Positions 9,522 through 18,464 of a DNA stretch of 64,000 nucleotides are shown piece by piece. The notes under the pieces are model-generated. The model did no database searches. It was given only the letters and a program-made list of their open reading frames with translations, and had not been told where the DNA came from. Source of the stretch: Chryseobacterium aquifrigidense (GTDB lineage: Bacteria > Bacteroidota > Bacteroidia > Flavobacteriales > Weeksellaceae); the NCBI RefSeq assembly GCF_006716485.1, contig NZ_VFPD01000006.1, positions 1-64,000 of the forward strand, written 5' to 3'. Every line of letters begins with the position of its first letter. Within the stretch, counting starts at the first letter, position 1. Position numbers and translations under genes: made by a program.

Positions 9522-10314
9522 TTTTTACTTCTAATTCCACATTGAGTGCAAAAGCATTCTCTTCTTCATCCGTAGCTATGATAGCTGCTTTGTATTTGTC
9601 AGGAGGTAGTTTACTGAGATCAATGTAAAATGTTTTGGAGGTGTCTGGTAACAGCCCCATCGTTAAACTTGAATACGTTCCCACCTTTTCACCCGTTTTA
9701 CGGTTATAGATTTCAATGGAAGCTGTAGGTTTACAGTAAAGATTGCCATTATTGGCTATTGCTATCTTTGCTGTTTGTTTTCCCTCCTGTTTTTCCACTT
9801 TTACACTTTCAAATTTAAGGTCCGGTTTGGCCTTTTCTGTTTCAAAATCTGTAATGACCTGAATAGCATACCGTATAATAGAAGTGATACTGACTCCCGG
9901 TTTATTATCACTGGGTTTTATCTCTTCTACCGGTTCTACAATGATCACACTCCAGTAGCTTCCCGGTTCCATTGCCTGATCGGGAACTGTTATTTCATAC
10001 AATATCTCGGTCTTTTCCTTGCCTTTAAGGGTAACAAGATTGGTATTGAGCTTTAACCATTCTCCGTTACTGCGTTTATTGGTACGTAAAGCTGTATAAT
10101 TGATGGTTCCATCTGCGTGATAGGTATAATCCTGTAAAAATATTTTTACACTCTGAGGATTGCTGCCTGTGTTTTCAATAGCAACTTTTCCTTTATACAC
10201 CTTTCCGTTTTCAATTTTATAAGAATGCGTAAGCCCGTTGATAATCACAATACCGGCATGTAAAAAGCTGAACTGCAAAATCAGGGTGATCAAAATAAGG
10301 ATACGCTTTATCAT
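9514..10314 (-). CDS. Periplasmic chaperone-like two-domain Ig-fold protein
   Basis: A 266-residue exported protein (signal peptide ending about FLHA-G). The first domain (about 20-130) has the pattern of an Ig-like fold with a conserved IENTGSNPQSVKIFLQDY strand pair and a G-SYWSVIIVEP edge. The second (about 160-260) carries VAIANNGNLYCKPTASIEIYNRKTGEKVG and a late P-DKYKAAIIATDEE strand. Two tandem Ig domains of this size match PapD-type chaperones, but the sequence also recalls the DUF916-like domains of surface proteins. Its place between a subunit gene and the usher-like gene (8-base overlap) supports a subunit-chaperone role. The exact family is not established. Confidence 0.65.
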   Translation of the reverse strand: MIKRILILITLILQFSFLHAGIVIINGLTHSYKIENGKVYKGKVAIENTGSNPQSVKIFLQDYTYHADGTINYTALRTNKRSNGEWLKLNTNLVTLKGKEKTEILYEITVPDQAMEPGSYWSVIIVEPVEEIKPSDNKPGVSITSIIRYAIQVITDFETEKAKPDLKFESVKVEKQEGKQTAKIAIANNGNLYCKPTASIEIYNRKTGEKVGTYSSLTMGLLPDTSKTFYIDLSKLPPDKYKAAIIATDEEENAFALNVELEVKND

Positions 10315-10356
10315 GATGTAAAGTTTGGAGTTAAATTATGAATAATACAAAGCCAG

Positions 10357-10381
10357 GAAGAAACTGAATAACAGCTTCTTC
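10357..10381 (-). other. Intercistronic stem-loop after the first subunit gene
   Basis: On the transcribed (minus) strand GAAGAAGCTG pairs with CAGTTTCTTC around a 5-nt loop, with one mismatch. It lies in the 104-base gap between the first subunit gene and the chaperone-like gene, the only sizeable gap in the operon, and lacks a T run. Such hairpins after a major pilin gene often cap and stabilise its mRNA, giving excess subunit. That role here is inference. Confidence 0.5.
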
Positions 10382-10418
10382 TTGTTTTTGAAAGGCAAAA
10401 TTGAATTTTAATTAAATT

Positions 10419-10997
10419 CTAATTATCTGATATTGTATAAGTAACGGTAGCAACAACAGTAGCTGTTGCCTGTAAATCTGCATAAGCTGCTACACCTCCA
10501 GGACCGCTTCCTGCAGCGAGTGCATAGGTGAGATTGTGACCGTTATTAGCTCCATTTCCTGTATAAGCACTTCCAATACCAGAAATAATAGTCTGGTCAG
10601 TACCGGTTAAGGTAAGCAGACCTGCAGAAGTTCCTAATGTACCTGCTCCTGCTCCGGTGGCAGCAGCAGCCGTTACATGAAGATCTACTCCAGGAATGAT
10701 AGCGTTCATTTTTACGCTTACGTTACGGGAAGGATCTGCCACAGATTTAATAGAAGAATAATTAAGCCACAAAGTAGTGTTGGCCGCAGCTGGAAGAATA
10801 GGATTTCCCGCTTCAGTAGGAGCTGTAAATCCAAGAGTGATATTTTTTGTTGCTGCTGGTTCAATATCTACCAATGCGACTTCGGGAATAGAAATGGTAA
10901 CCGTATGGTTATCTGTAGCAAGGTCTTGTGCACTCAGATTCCCAGATAAAGCAAATGCAAATAAAGATGCTGCAATAGTTAAATTTAGTTTTTTCAT
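10419..10997 (-). CDS. Probable major secreted fibre subunit, first gene of the operon
   Basis: A 192-residue secreted protein with a clear signal peptide (cleavage about LSAQ-D). The mature chain begins DNHTVTISIPEVALVDIEP, an alternating strand like that of its paralogue at 6238-6771, and both share GFTAPTEAGNPI/NFTRPTEAGNAL and the ISGIGSAYTGNGANNGH block. It is rich in Ala, Thr and Gly, has no cysteine in the mature part, and ends VTYTISDN. Being first in the operon and followed by a stem-loop, it is the candidate for the most abundant subunit. No enzyme motif is visible. Function is inferred from context. Confidence 0.72.
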   Translation of the reverse strand: MKKLNLTIAASLFAFALSGNLSAQDLATDNHTVTISIPEVALVDIEPAATKNITLGFTAPTEAGNPILPAAANTTLWLNYSSIKSVADPSRNVSVKMNAIIPGVDLHVTAAAATGAGAGTLGTSAGLLTLTGTDQTIISGIGSAYTGNGANNGHNLTYALAAGSGPGGVAAYADLQATATVVATVTYTISDN

Positions 10998-11121
10998 GAC
11001 ATTGTAATTAGTTACATGAAGATAATAAAATTCAGCTTATGGTGATAAAAATATACCACATTTTTTATTTAAGTGTTTATTTATCATATGTAATGCATTA
11101 TAATTATGAAATAACTCAAAA

Positions 11122-11151
11122 AAAATCCTGCACAATTTCGTACAGGATTTT
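11122..11151 (-). terminator. Terminator of the phospholipase C operon
   Basis: AAAATCCTG (11122-11130) pairs with CAGGATTTT (11143-11151), extendable inward with one mismatch. On the minus strand the stem is followed by a T run (the A run at 11118-11125). It lies 20 bases after the phospholipase C stop. Confidence 0.75.
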
Positions 11152-11171
11152 ATCGGTATTATAAAGGTTTT

Positions 11172-13517
11172 TTACGCCCAATGCGGATCGGAAACAGAGA
11201 CTTTTCCGGTTTCTATACGTCCGGCAAAGTGCCACAAATGCTCGTTTGATGTTATTTTCAGATCATACCACCCTTTAAATTTATCAAGATCGATCATTAT
11301 TTTTTCCTCTGATTTTTGTACAGAAATTGTTTTCTTATTTTTTGTGTACAAATCTTCCAGACTGATGGTGAAATTTTTCTTTTTGTCACTTCTTATAGTC
11401 AGCTCCACTTGGTTTTTTGCGCTCACATTCACCAAAATTATCTCTATTTCCGGTGAAATACTTCCCTGGAATTTCCTGAAAAAGCCATTGGGACCGAAAA
11501 TTTCATAATCATAGGCTCCGGAATGTACAGCATGGGATAAACTTTGCATGGAATATAAAGCATATGAAAAGTGATAATTATTACTGTTAAATTGCGTCCT
11601 GTCATAAACAAGCAAAGGAACTCCATTCTCTTTGAGATTCGTCATTTTGATCTGCCCGCCTTCTAAATTGACATGGAAGTGATACGGCAGCGGATTGGAT
11701 GGCTTCAGACCTCTTTCCTGAATGTCAAGTAAGCTGTCTTTAAGCTCATCTTCAGAATACCATTTCAGATCAGGAACAGGCTTATTTCTGGCGGCATTGA
11801 TGGTTTTAGCATAATCTTTCTGATTCAGATAATTCATCTGTGGAGCTTTTACACCGGAAGAGTTGAAAGCAGAGGTAAGATCTCCGCATATTGCTCTTCT
11901 CCAGTCACTGATATTGTCAATATGTACATTCTTCTTGAATTTTTTCATAATAAACTTCTCCAGAAACTGCAGTACAGAAGTGTGATCTGATACTTCGGAA
12001 TTGACGAAGCCTCCTTTTGTCCATGGCGATGCGATAATCATCGGTACTCTATATCCTAATCCTACGGTTCCTTCAACTTTTTCATAATTTTTTAAAGAAG
12101 GATTACTCATATATTCCTGAGATTGATCTACATATTCCACCCCTTCTTTTCCGTTCATATCAACAGGCTGGCTTGGATTCACAGGTGGTGCGAAAGGCAG
12201 TACGTGGTCAAAATACCCGTCGTTTTCATCGTAATTGATGATGAAAATTGTTTTTTTCCAGGTTTCAGGATCTTGGGTCAGAATATTCAAAACTTCTGAA
12301 ATATACCATGCTCCGTACCAAGGTGATCCCGGATGGTCTGAGAAATGTTCAGGAGCTACCAGCCATGAAACCAATGGAAGCTTTTTTTCTTCTACATCTT
12401 TACGGAACTGAAATAATACATCTCCTTCCGGCACAACCAGTCTTTCTCCGTTTTCATCTTTTCCGATCTCCAGTTTCCAGTAATCCGGATCGTTGGAATT
12501 GGTCGTAAAAGCTTTTTCGTGAAGGTTTTTCTCCTCTTTTGAAAGTTTGGAATAATTATCAGGATGGTATTTCACCTGATCTTCCTGTACCTCCGCCAGC
12601 ATGGCTTCAAGTCTTTCTTTCTGTTTAGGATTTTTTTCAATTTCCTGCTTCAGATAAGCGATGATGTTGGGAATATTCTGATAATATCCTTTTGAAAATT
12701 TAACGTTGAATCTTGAAAACCATTCAATCGGGTTATCTGTAAAATTACTTAGCCAGGCTTCCTGCTCTCCGGACATTCCCTTTGGAAGGCTGATTTCGTT
12801 CTGATAAATTCTCCACGAAACATTCTGCTGTTCTAAGATTTCCGGGAAGCTTTTCCATTTTGCCTGTCTTGCTTTGTCATAGTCAATGTTTTCATTCACA
12901 ACATTGGCTTTTACCTTTCCGTTTTGCTGTTCTCTCAAGGTTCCGGACCAAAGAAACAACCTGTTGGGAGTTGTTCCGGTAAGAGAAGAGCTGAAATACT
13001 GGTCGAATATCGTGAATGCATCGGCCAGCTGATAATAAAACGGAAGATCTTCACGGTTATAATAGCCTAATGTCAATGGGATATTCTTATAATCTTTATT
13101 ACCTGAGGCTTTCGCCTGAAGCCATTGGTCAAATTTTCCTTTGTTCAATGCTTTTTGCTGATCAGCCCAGGAATGTGGAAGCGAGCTCATCCAGGTAGAT
13201 TTTGTGTTTCTTAAATCCAGCCGGGCGGGAGATGCATATTTTCCGTCGTCATTTTTTTGAAAGAAAACAGAATGTCCATCCTGTTTTACAAAAGCTCTTT
13301 TATCCAAAAAGCCTCTTACTCCTTTAAGCGCACCAAAAGCGTGATCAAATGAACGGTTCTCCTGCATCAGGATGACAACATGCTCTGCATCATAAAATGT
13401 AGACTGAGCAGCCGGATCAATGGCTAAAGCTTTTAAAATAGAAGGATGCAGAACACCTGAAGTTCCTAATCCTGCTAATAAAAGACTTGATTTCTCTAAA
13501 AATTCTCTTCTGTTCAT
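11172..13517 (-). CDS. Phosphocholine-specific (non-haemolytic type) phospholipase C, Tat-exported
   Basis: A 781-residue enzyme of the bacterial phospholipase C/acid phosphatase (phosphoesterase) family, expected to release phosphocholine from phosphatidylcholine or sphingomyelin. I start at the ATG 13517 (MNRREFLEKSS), which gives a twin-arginine signal directly; an in-frame TTG two codons upstream is less likely. Motifs include ENRSFDH (53-59), the INYDENDGYFDHV loop, SPWTKGG, and DHTSVLQFLEKF. The last 190 residues form two short beta domains of the DUF756 type that usually follow this catalytic domain. Full length for the family. It lies 76 bases after susD in the same direction without a clear terminator, so its products may feed that SusCD importer. 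Confidence 0.92.
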   Translation of the reverse strand: MNRREFLEKSSLLLAGLGTSGVLHPSILKALAIDPAAQSTFYDAEHVVILMQENRSFDHAFGALKGVRGFLDKRAFVKQDGHSVFFQKNDDGKYASPARLDLRNTKSTWMSSLPHSWADQQKALNKGKFDQWLQAKASGNKDYKNIPLTLGYYNREDLPFYYQLADAFTIFDQYFSSSLTGTTPNRLFLWSGTLREQQNGKVKANVVNENIDYDKARQAKWKSFPEILEQQNVSWRIYQNEISLPKGMSGEQEAWLSNFTDNPIEWFSRFNVKFSKGYYQNIPNIIAYLKQEIEKNPKQKERLEAMLAEVQEDQVKYHPDNYSKLSKEEKNLHEKAFTTNSNDPDYWKLEIGKDENGERLVVPEGDVLFQFRKDVEEKKLPLVSWLVAPEHFSDHPGSPWYGAWYISEVLNILTQDPETWKKTIFIINYDENDGYFDHVLPFAPPVNPSQPVDMNGKEGVEYVDQSQEYMSNPSLKNYEKVEGTVGLGYRVPMIIASPWTKGGFVNSEVSDHTSVLQFLEKFIMKKFKKNVHIDNISDWRRAICGDLTSAFNSSGVKAPQMNYLNQKDYAKTINAARNKPVPDLKWYSEDELKDSLLDIQERGLKPSNPLPYHFHVNLEGGQIKMTNLKENGVPLLVYDRTQFNSNNYHFSYALYSMQSLSHAVHSGAYDYEIFGPNGFFRKFQGSISPEIEIILVNVSAKNQVELTIRSDKKKNFTISLEDLYTKNKKTISVQKSEEKIMIDLDKFKGWYDLKITSNEHLWHFAGRIETGKVSVSDPHWA

Positions 13518-13599
13518 GTTCAATCGTAATAAGAAAGAAACCGCAAGTTAATAGGATTTTCCTGCGATTTCTTTGTTTTATATAAAAATAATCAGATTT

Positions 13600-15120
13600 T
13601 TATTGTAACCACCAGGGTTTGGAGTTGATATTATCATTTCCTCCATACTGAGCGGTTAAAGCAGCTTTTAAATTATTGCTGTTGTAATTATACTCAGACT
13701 GTGGATATCTGAATCTGAAAGGTGCTGCAACTCCTGCCTTTAAAGGATAATTTGGAAAGCCTGTTCTTAAATAATCAAAGTAAGAAGTCCATTGTGCCTG
13801 ATGGAACATCGTCATGTATTTTTGAGTCATGATCTTCTCCAGTTGTGTTTGTAGTGGATCCGCATTATTATAAACGACTAAAGGAGTAGCCAGATATTGA
13901 TTCACATCAAAGCCTGAGAAATATTGTCCCGGATTTTTTACATAGGTCTGATAAAAATTGAAACTCGCTTTAATGGCATTGTCATAATGAGTCTTTGCAG
14001 ATCCCGAAATCCAGCCTCTTGCCGCAGCTTCAGCCAGAATAAACTCAAGTTCTGAGTAACTCAATACAGAAGAAGGTTCATTGGTAGGATCTTTATAAAA
14101 ACGGTCGTTTACTTTAGAAATGTTTTTTGCCGTAATCAGTGCTGCATTATCAGAATAAGGGGAAGTAGGATTTCCGCCGTTATATCCAGTGTAATCTGTA
14201 ATTGCTTTTCCGGCTTCTTTAGCTCCGGTAGTTTGTGCTGCAAAGGTGAACAAACGCGGGTCATGTCTGTCTTTGAACATATTAATAAAATAATCTGCCA
14301 TGTACAAACTTGAACCATATCCACTGTTGTTAAACATAGTGTATCTGCTGTCAGCAGCATCCGCAAACTTAAGTTCACCATTATCTGCAATGGAAGTCAT
14401 GAGAGACTGACTTCCTGCAATAGAAGCAAATTCTGCAGCGATATTATAACTTCCTATGGTTGTTTTTTTAGATAAAGTGATCAGAATTTTCAGACGGAAT
14501 GAATTGATCAGTTTTTTCCACTTTAAAGCATCGCCGTTGTAGACAATATCTCCTTCAATTTTATCATTGGTATTAATAAGATCATTGGCTTCCTTTAATT
14601 CTGATAAAATTCCGGACATGATTGCTTCCTGGGTATCATATTTAGGCTGAGTAATTCCTGATTCACCTTTAGCTGCTTCAGAATAGGGAGCACTCCCTAC
14701 TTTTAAGCTGATATTGAAAAAATGATAAGCTCTTAAAAACTTTCCAATGGCCAGATAATTTTTATTTCCTCTTTTTTCCGCCTCCTGCATCATTTTTCCG
14801 GTATTCAGGAGCTCTCTTGTATATACTTCAAATGAGGTATCATTCCATTTCATATACTGGTATGAATTCTCGCCATCGGTACCAATCATCATCCTTGAAG
14901 CGTACATATTATCTCCATTGACTTGGAAAGTATACTTTTCTACGTAGGTCAAAAGATATTTGGGGTCAATGCTGGCCTGGTCATTCGGGTTTTCATTGAT
15001 AGTATCAAGGTTGGATTCACATGATGCTAATGTCAGAAGTCCGGCTGTAAATATAGATTTCATCATCCATATTGCGGTTTTACCTTTTTGCCCTTTCACT
15101 TTGTTTATATTATTTTTCAT
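13600..15120 (-). CDS. SusD-like (SusD-like_2 type) lipoprotein of the phospholipase locus
   Basis: A 506-residue lipoprotein partner of the SusC at 15141. The lipobox is LASC (31-34), preceded by a hydrophobic MKSIFTAGLLT segment. If translation begins at ATG 15120 the signal sequence carries a long basic extension, so starts at 15066 or 15063 (MMKSIF) are possible. The mature chain begins ESNLDTINENPND, the family hallmark, and has the helical regions SELEFILAEAAARGW and IMTQKYMTMFHQAQW plus RFRYPQSEYNYN near the C-terminus. It starts 20 bases after susC. Its ligand may be a phospholipid head group or hydrolysis product, given the PLC gene behind it (inference). Confidence 0.92.
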   Translation of the reverse strand: MKNNINKVKGQKGKTAIWMMKSIFTAGLLTLASCESNLDTINENPNDQASIDPKYLLTYVEKYTFQVNGDNMYASRMMIGTDGENSYQYMKWNDTSFEVYTRELLNTGKMMQEAEKRGNKNYLAIGKFLRAYHFFNISLKVGSAPYSEAAKGESGITQPKYDTQEAIMSGILSELKEANDLINTNDKIEGDIVYNGDALKWKKLINSFRLKILITLSKKTTIGSYNIAAEFASIAGSQSLMTSIADNGELKFADAADSRYTMFNNSGYGSSLYMADYFINMFKDRHDPRLFTFAAQTTGAKEAGKAITDYTGYNGGNPTSPYSDNAALITAKNISKVNDRFYKDPTNEPSSVLSYSELEFILAEAAARGWISGSAKTHYDNAIKASFNFYQTYVKNPGQYFSGFDVNQYLATPLVVYNNADPLQTQLEKIMTQKYMTMFHQAQWTSYFDYLRTGFPNYPLKAGVAAPFRFRYPQSEYNYNSNNLKAALTAQYGGNDNINSKPWWLQ

Positions 15121-15140
15121 TGTCTAGACGTACTTTTTAG

Positions 15141-18100
15141 TTAAAACTTAAGATTAAATCCGATTCCAAACCATCTGCTGGATGGATCCTGAATGTCATT
15201 CTCTGTTTTTGCCTGAAAATCAGGGTCAGAATATAAGTTCTTTGATTTTTTCCACATTGCCAGATTATAAGCAGAAATATTAGCAGTGAAACCTTTTACC
15301 ATTCCTTTAGGATTCAATAATGAAGAGAAGTCATATTCTAATACTACAGATCTAAGTTTGACGAAAGTTCTGTCGAAAACGTTCGCAAACTCTTCGCTTT
15401 CATCCTGCGTTACTCTTGCACGGTATGGATAATTTTGTGCCCAGTCCTGATAGCTGATTGCTTTGGTGTGTGGTGTATAAAGCCCGGTTGCCGGATTGTA
15501 ATTAACCCCATCCGGTACAAAATAGTACGTTCCCGGATTCGCATATTCAAGATCTCTGTACGCTACAGAATTAGGATGTTTTCCTCCCCACCACATTTTT
15601 TCCACAACCTGCGACCTCATCACGCCTCCGATACTTCCATCGATTCCGATGTTTAAAGTGAATTTTTTATATTTAAAAGTGTTGTTGAAACCGAAAGTCC
15701 AGTCAGGATTGAAATGTCCCAGGTTACTTGGGTTATTAGCTCTTGTCGGCATTCCTGTATTAGCATCAAGAATTACTTTTCCATCCGGAGACTTTTGCCA
15801 TGTATAATCATAATAGCTGTCCATTCTTTCTCCTAACTTAATATTCTTGTAGTTCGGCATATTATCATAAATGGAAGTCAGCTTTTGTTCATAAGTACTC
15901 CAGTTGATCAAGGTTTTCCAACTGAAATCAGCAGTTTTTACCGGAACTAAACCAAGGGAAACTTCAAATCCTTTCGTAGTATATTCATTTCCGTTTACAT
16001 ATTGTGAGGTAAACCCTGATGATTCAGCAGCCGGGAACTGAAGAATATTATTATAATCTAATGTTCTGAAATAGGTGGCATCGAAGGTAATTCTGTTATT
16101 CAGGAAACCTGCGCTTAACCCTAATTCATAAGATTTTGTCTGTTCCGGTTTCAAAGAATTTTCTACGTTCAGAGTGGTTGGGTAATAATACGTAGGATTT
16201 CCGTTGAATGTGATTCCCTCATTGTTCAGATAATAGTTTCTGATGGAATATGGCTGGAAATCATAAGCTACTTTTGCCCATGATGCGGAAAGTTTCAGCA
16301 TGTTGATAGATTCCGGTAGTTTTACCAGATTTGAAATAACCGCACTGATGGAAGCAGAAGGATAGAAGTAAGATCTGTTGGCTTTAGGAAGAGTGGAAGA
16401 CCAGTCATTACGTCCGGAAATATTGATGAAGAAAGCATTATACACTCCGATATCAATGGTTGAATAAGCACTGTAAATTAACTTTTCCTTTAAATAGGTA
16501 TAATTTTTAAGCGCTCCGATAGAGTTTTCGAATGTGTATACTTCAGGAATCTTTAATCCGTCTGTAGACCTTTCATTGTTGTTGTTTTTATAATAGAAAG
16601 CAGAACCTCCGGCATTGATTGTAAAATCAAAGTTTTCAGATATTTTTTTCTTATAAGTTGCCAGAACATCATAGTTGAGATTCCATGTTTTATTATCTTT
16701 CAGAATATAACCACCACTTCTTGGTGCGCTGTAGTTGAAATAAGAGTAAGGACTCAATACTTCCGTTTTGCTGTGATTTTCAACCAGGGAAATTTTTCCT
16801 TTTACAGAAAGGTCCTGTGTTGCTTTATATTCTAACCCTGTCTGGGCATTGATAATATTGGTTCTGTTCTGATTTTTGTAATATTCCGCTCCAAACCATG
16901 GATTGTTGTACCATGCATAGTTCCAGTTGGCCTGTGCTCTTCCTTCTTTTCCGGGAATCCACATATGGTTTTTCAATGCTTTTCCGTCTACATCGCCTCC
17001 CATCCAGATCAGGATGGTGTACATATGTCCGCTTGGATTATAATCGTAATTAGGAATATTAGGAGTAAAAGCCTGGTTGAAGTTGAATTTTGTATCAAAT
17101 ATTAATTTTTCACCTAGATGATTTTCAGAAGAGAAATTGATTCCATATTTCTGAAGATAGGAATTGGGAACTCTGTCATCATAATTCATGAAGTTCCCGG
17201 AGAATCTGTAGATGTCTTTGTTGTTTCTATAGCTGATCGCAAAATTATTATTGTTGATCACCGCAGGCTTTAGGAAAGTGCTTAAGTTATCATGGTATTT
17301 CCAGTCGATCGGAACTCTTTCATACCTTGATTTATCATCATACTGAGTTCCTGTCACAGCTCCGTACCACGGAACAACCTGTCCTGTTACTTTATCTCTG
17401 ATAGGGCTGTTCCACTGGGCAATCTGTAGCCCGGGAACAAATTTTGGGCCCCAGATCATATCTCCGTCATTCACCCCGCCATCGGCTCCGTCCCAGAATT
17501 CGTATTTTCCATGGGACCCGTTTCCATATTCAGTCTGGGTTTTTGGAAGATTGGTAAATCCTCCCGTAATCATGGTGTTTTGTGAAAACTCTACGGAGAA
17601 TCCTTTTTTCTTAGCATTTTTTGTGGTGATTAAAACAGCTCCGTAACGACCTCTTGAACCGTATAGCGCAGAAGCGGTAGCTCCTTTCAGGACGTTGATG
17701 TTTTCAATATTGTTAGGATCTAAATTCTGGAAAACTTCTTTTTCTACAATCACACCATCAATCACAAAAACCAGATTGGAATTTCCTCTCAATGTAAATT
17801 GCGGAGCCTGCTGCATTCCCGTTGGATTGGAAACATTCAGTCCGGCTACCTGTCCGGAAAATAGATTCCCGATACTTGGCGTAGTAATGGTTTCAAACTG
17901 TTTCGTTCCCACTTCCTGAGTGGAATAACCAATCTTTTCTTTCTTCTTGGCAATACCTAACGCGGTAATAACAACGCCTTCAATCAGCTTTTCGCTTGGT
18001 TTTTTTAAAATAACGGCATACTGTTTTTTGGAAGAAACCTCAACGGTATAAACAGAAAAATCAGGAGCAAAAAATTCAAGAATGTCTTTGGGGTTTGCAG

Positions 18101-18281
18101 AAATAGTGAAATTACCATTTTCATCTGTAGTAGCAGTCTTTCCTGTGTTTTTGTCGGTGATATTTACACCGGAAACACTAGAACCGTTTTCTGATTTTAC
18201 ATTTCCTGAAATATTGATTTCCTGTGCAGAAAAACAAAGAGGAAGTAAAAAAACGGCAAAAGTGGCTAGAGTTTTCTTCAT
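15141..18281 (-). CDS. SusC/RagA-family TonB-linked transporter with carboxypeptidase-like N-domain
   Basis: A 1046-residue outer-membrane transporter. The signal peptide ends CFSA-Q (1-19). Residues 22-95 are the CarboxypepD_reg-like domain (ISGNVKSENGSSVSGVNI, then TTDENGNFTI). The TonB box is about 100-109 (IEGVVITALG). The plug carries FVIDGVIVEKEVF and INVLKGATASALYGSRGRYGAVLITTK. The barrel ends SRWFGIGFNLKF. It is the only SusC in this window with the N-terminal regulatory-like domain. First gene of a susC-susD-PLC transcript, with a -7 box only 11 bases before the start codon and candidate operators just upstream. Confidence 0.95.
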   Translation of the reverse strand: MKKTLATFAVFLLPLCFSAQEINISGNVKSENGSSVSGVNITDKNTGKTATTDENGNFTISANPKDILEFFAPDFSVYTVEVSSKKQYAVILKKPSEKLIEGVVITALGIAKKKEKIGYSTQEVGTKQFETITTPSIGNLFSGQVAGLNVSNPTGMQQAPQFTLRGNSNLVFVIDGVIVEKEVFQNLDPNNIENINVLKGATASALYGSRGRYGAVLITTKNAKKKGFSVEFSQNTMITGGFTNLPKTQTEYGNGSHGKYEFWDGADGGVNDGDMIWGPKFVPGLQIAQWNSPIRDKVTGQVVPWYGAVTGTQYDDKSRYERVPIDWKYHDNLSTFLKPAVINNNNFAISYRNNKDIYRFSGNFMNYDDRVPNSYLQKYGINFSSENHLGEKLIFDTKFNFNQAFTPNIPNYDYNPSGHMYTILIWMGGDVDGKALKNHMWIPGKEGRAQANWNYAWYNNPWFGAEYYKNQNRTNIINAQTGLEYKATQDLSVKGKISLVENHSKTEVLSPYSYFNYSAPRSGGYILKDNKTWNLNYDVLATYKKKISENFDFTINAGGSAFYYKNNNNERSTDGLKIPEVYTFENSIGALKNYTYLKEKLIYSAYSTIDIGVYNAFFINISGRNDWSSTLPKANRSYFYPSASISAVISNLVKLPESINMLKLSASWAKVAYDFQPYSIRNYYLNNEGITFNGNPTYYYPTTLNVENSLKPEQTKSYELGLSAGFLNNRITFDATYFRTLDYNNILQFPAAESSGFTSQYVNGNEYTTKGFEVSLGLVPVKTADFSWKTLINWSTYEQKLTSIYDNMPNYKNIKLGERMDSYYDYTWQKSPDGKVILDANTGMPTRANNPSNLGHFNPDWTFGFNNTFKYKKFTLNIGIDGSIGGVMRSQVVEKMWWGGKHPNSVAYRDLEYANPGTYYFVPDGVNYNPATGLYTPHTKAISYQDWAQNYPYRARVTQDESEEFANVFDRTFVKLRSVVLEYDFSSLLNPKGMVKGFTANISAYNLAMWKKSKNLYSDPDFQAKTENDIQDPSSRWFGIGFNLKF

Positions 18282-18292
18282 TTTTTTGAAGG

Positions 18293-18338
18293 CAAATTTA
18301 GCAGTGCACTGTTACCTGTACTTTAATGATGTATTAAA
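18293..18338 (-). promoter_or_regulatory. Promoter of susC-susD-PLC with palindrome and TTAA direct repeats
   Basis: On the minus strand a perfect -7 box TAAATTTG lies at 18300-18293. Directly upstream is the 10-bp palindrome CAGTGCACTG (18302-18311). Farther up are two contiguous 11-bp units, TTTAATACATC (18338-18328) and ATTAAAGTACA (18327-18317), the latter starting 27 nt before the -7 box. No -33 TTTG box is present at the right distance, which would fit activator dependence. Confidence 0.5.
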
Positions 18339-18464
18339 ATAAAAATACGATTTAATATTTTTTAACATGAAGAATTAATAAATAAGTAAAATGGAAAATA
18401 TCCTTTGTTTAGGGACTTTTGCTTTATTATATAGATATTAATATAAGTAGGGATGCTGAGAGAG

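Noticed and set aside
13518..13523. TTG start for phospholipase C
   Set aside because: ATG 13517 gives the twin-arginine signal directly.
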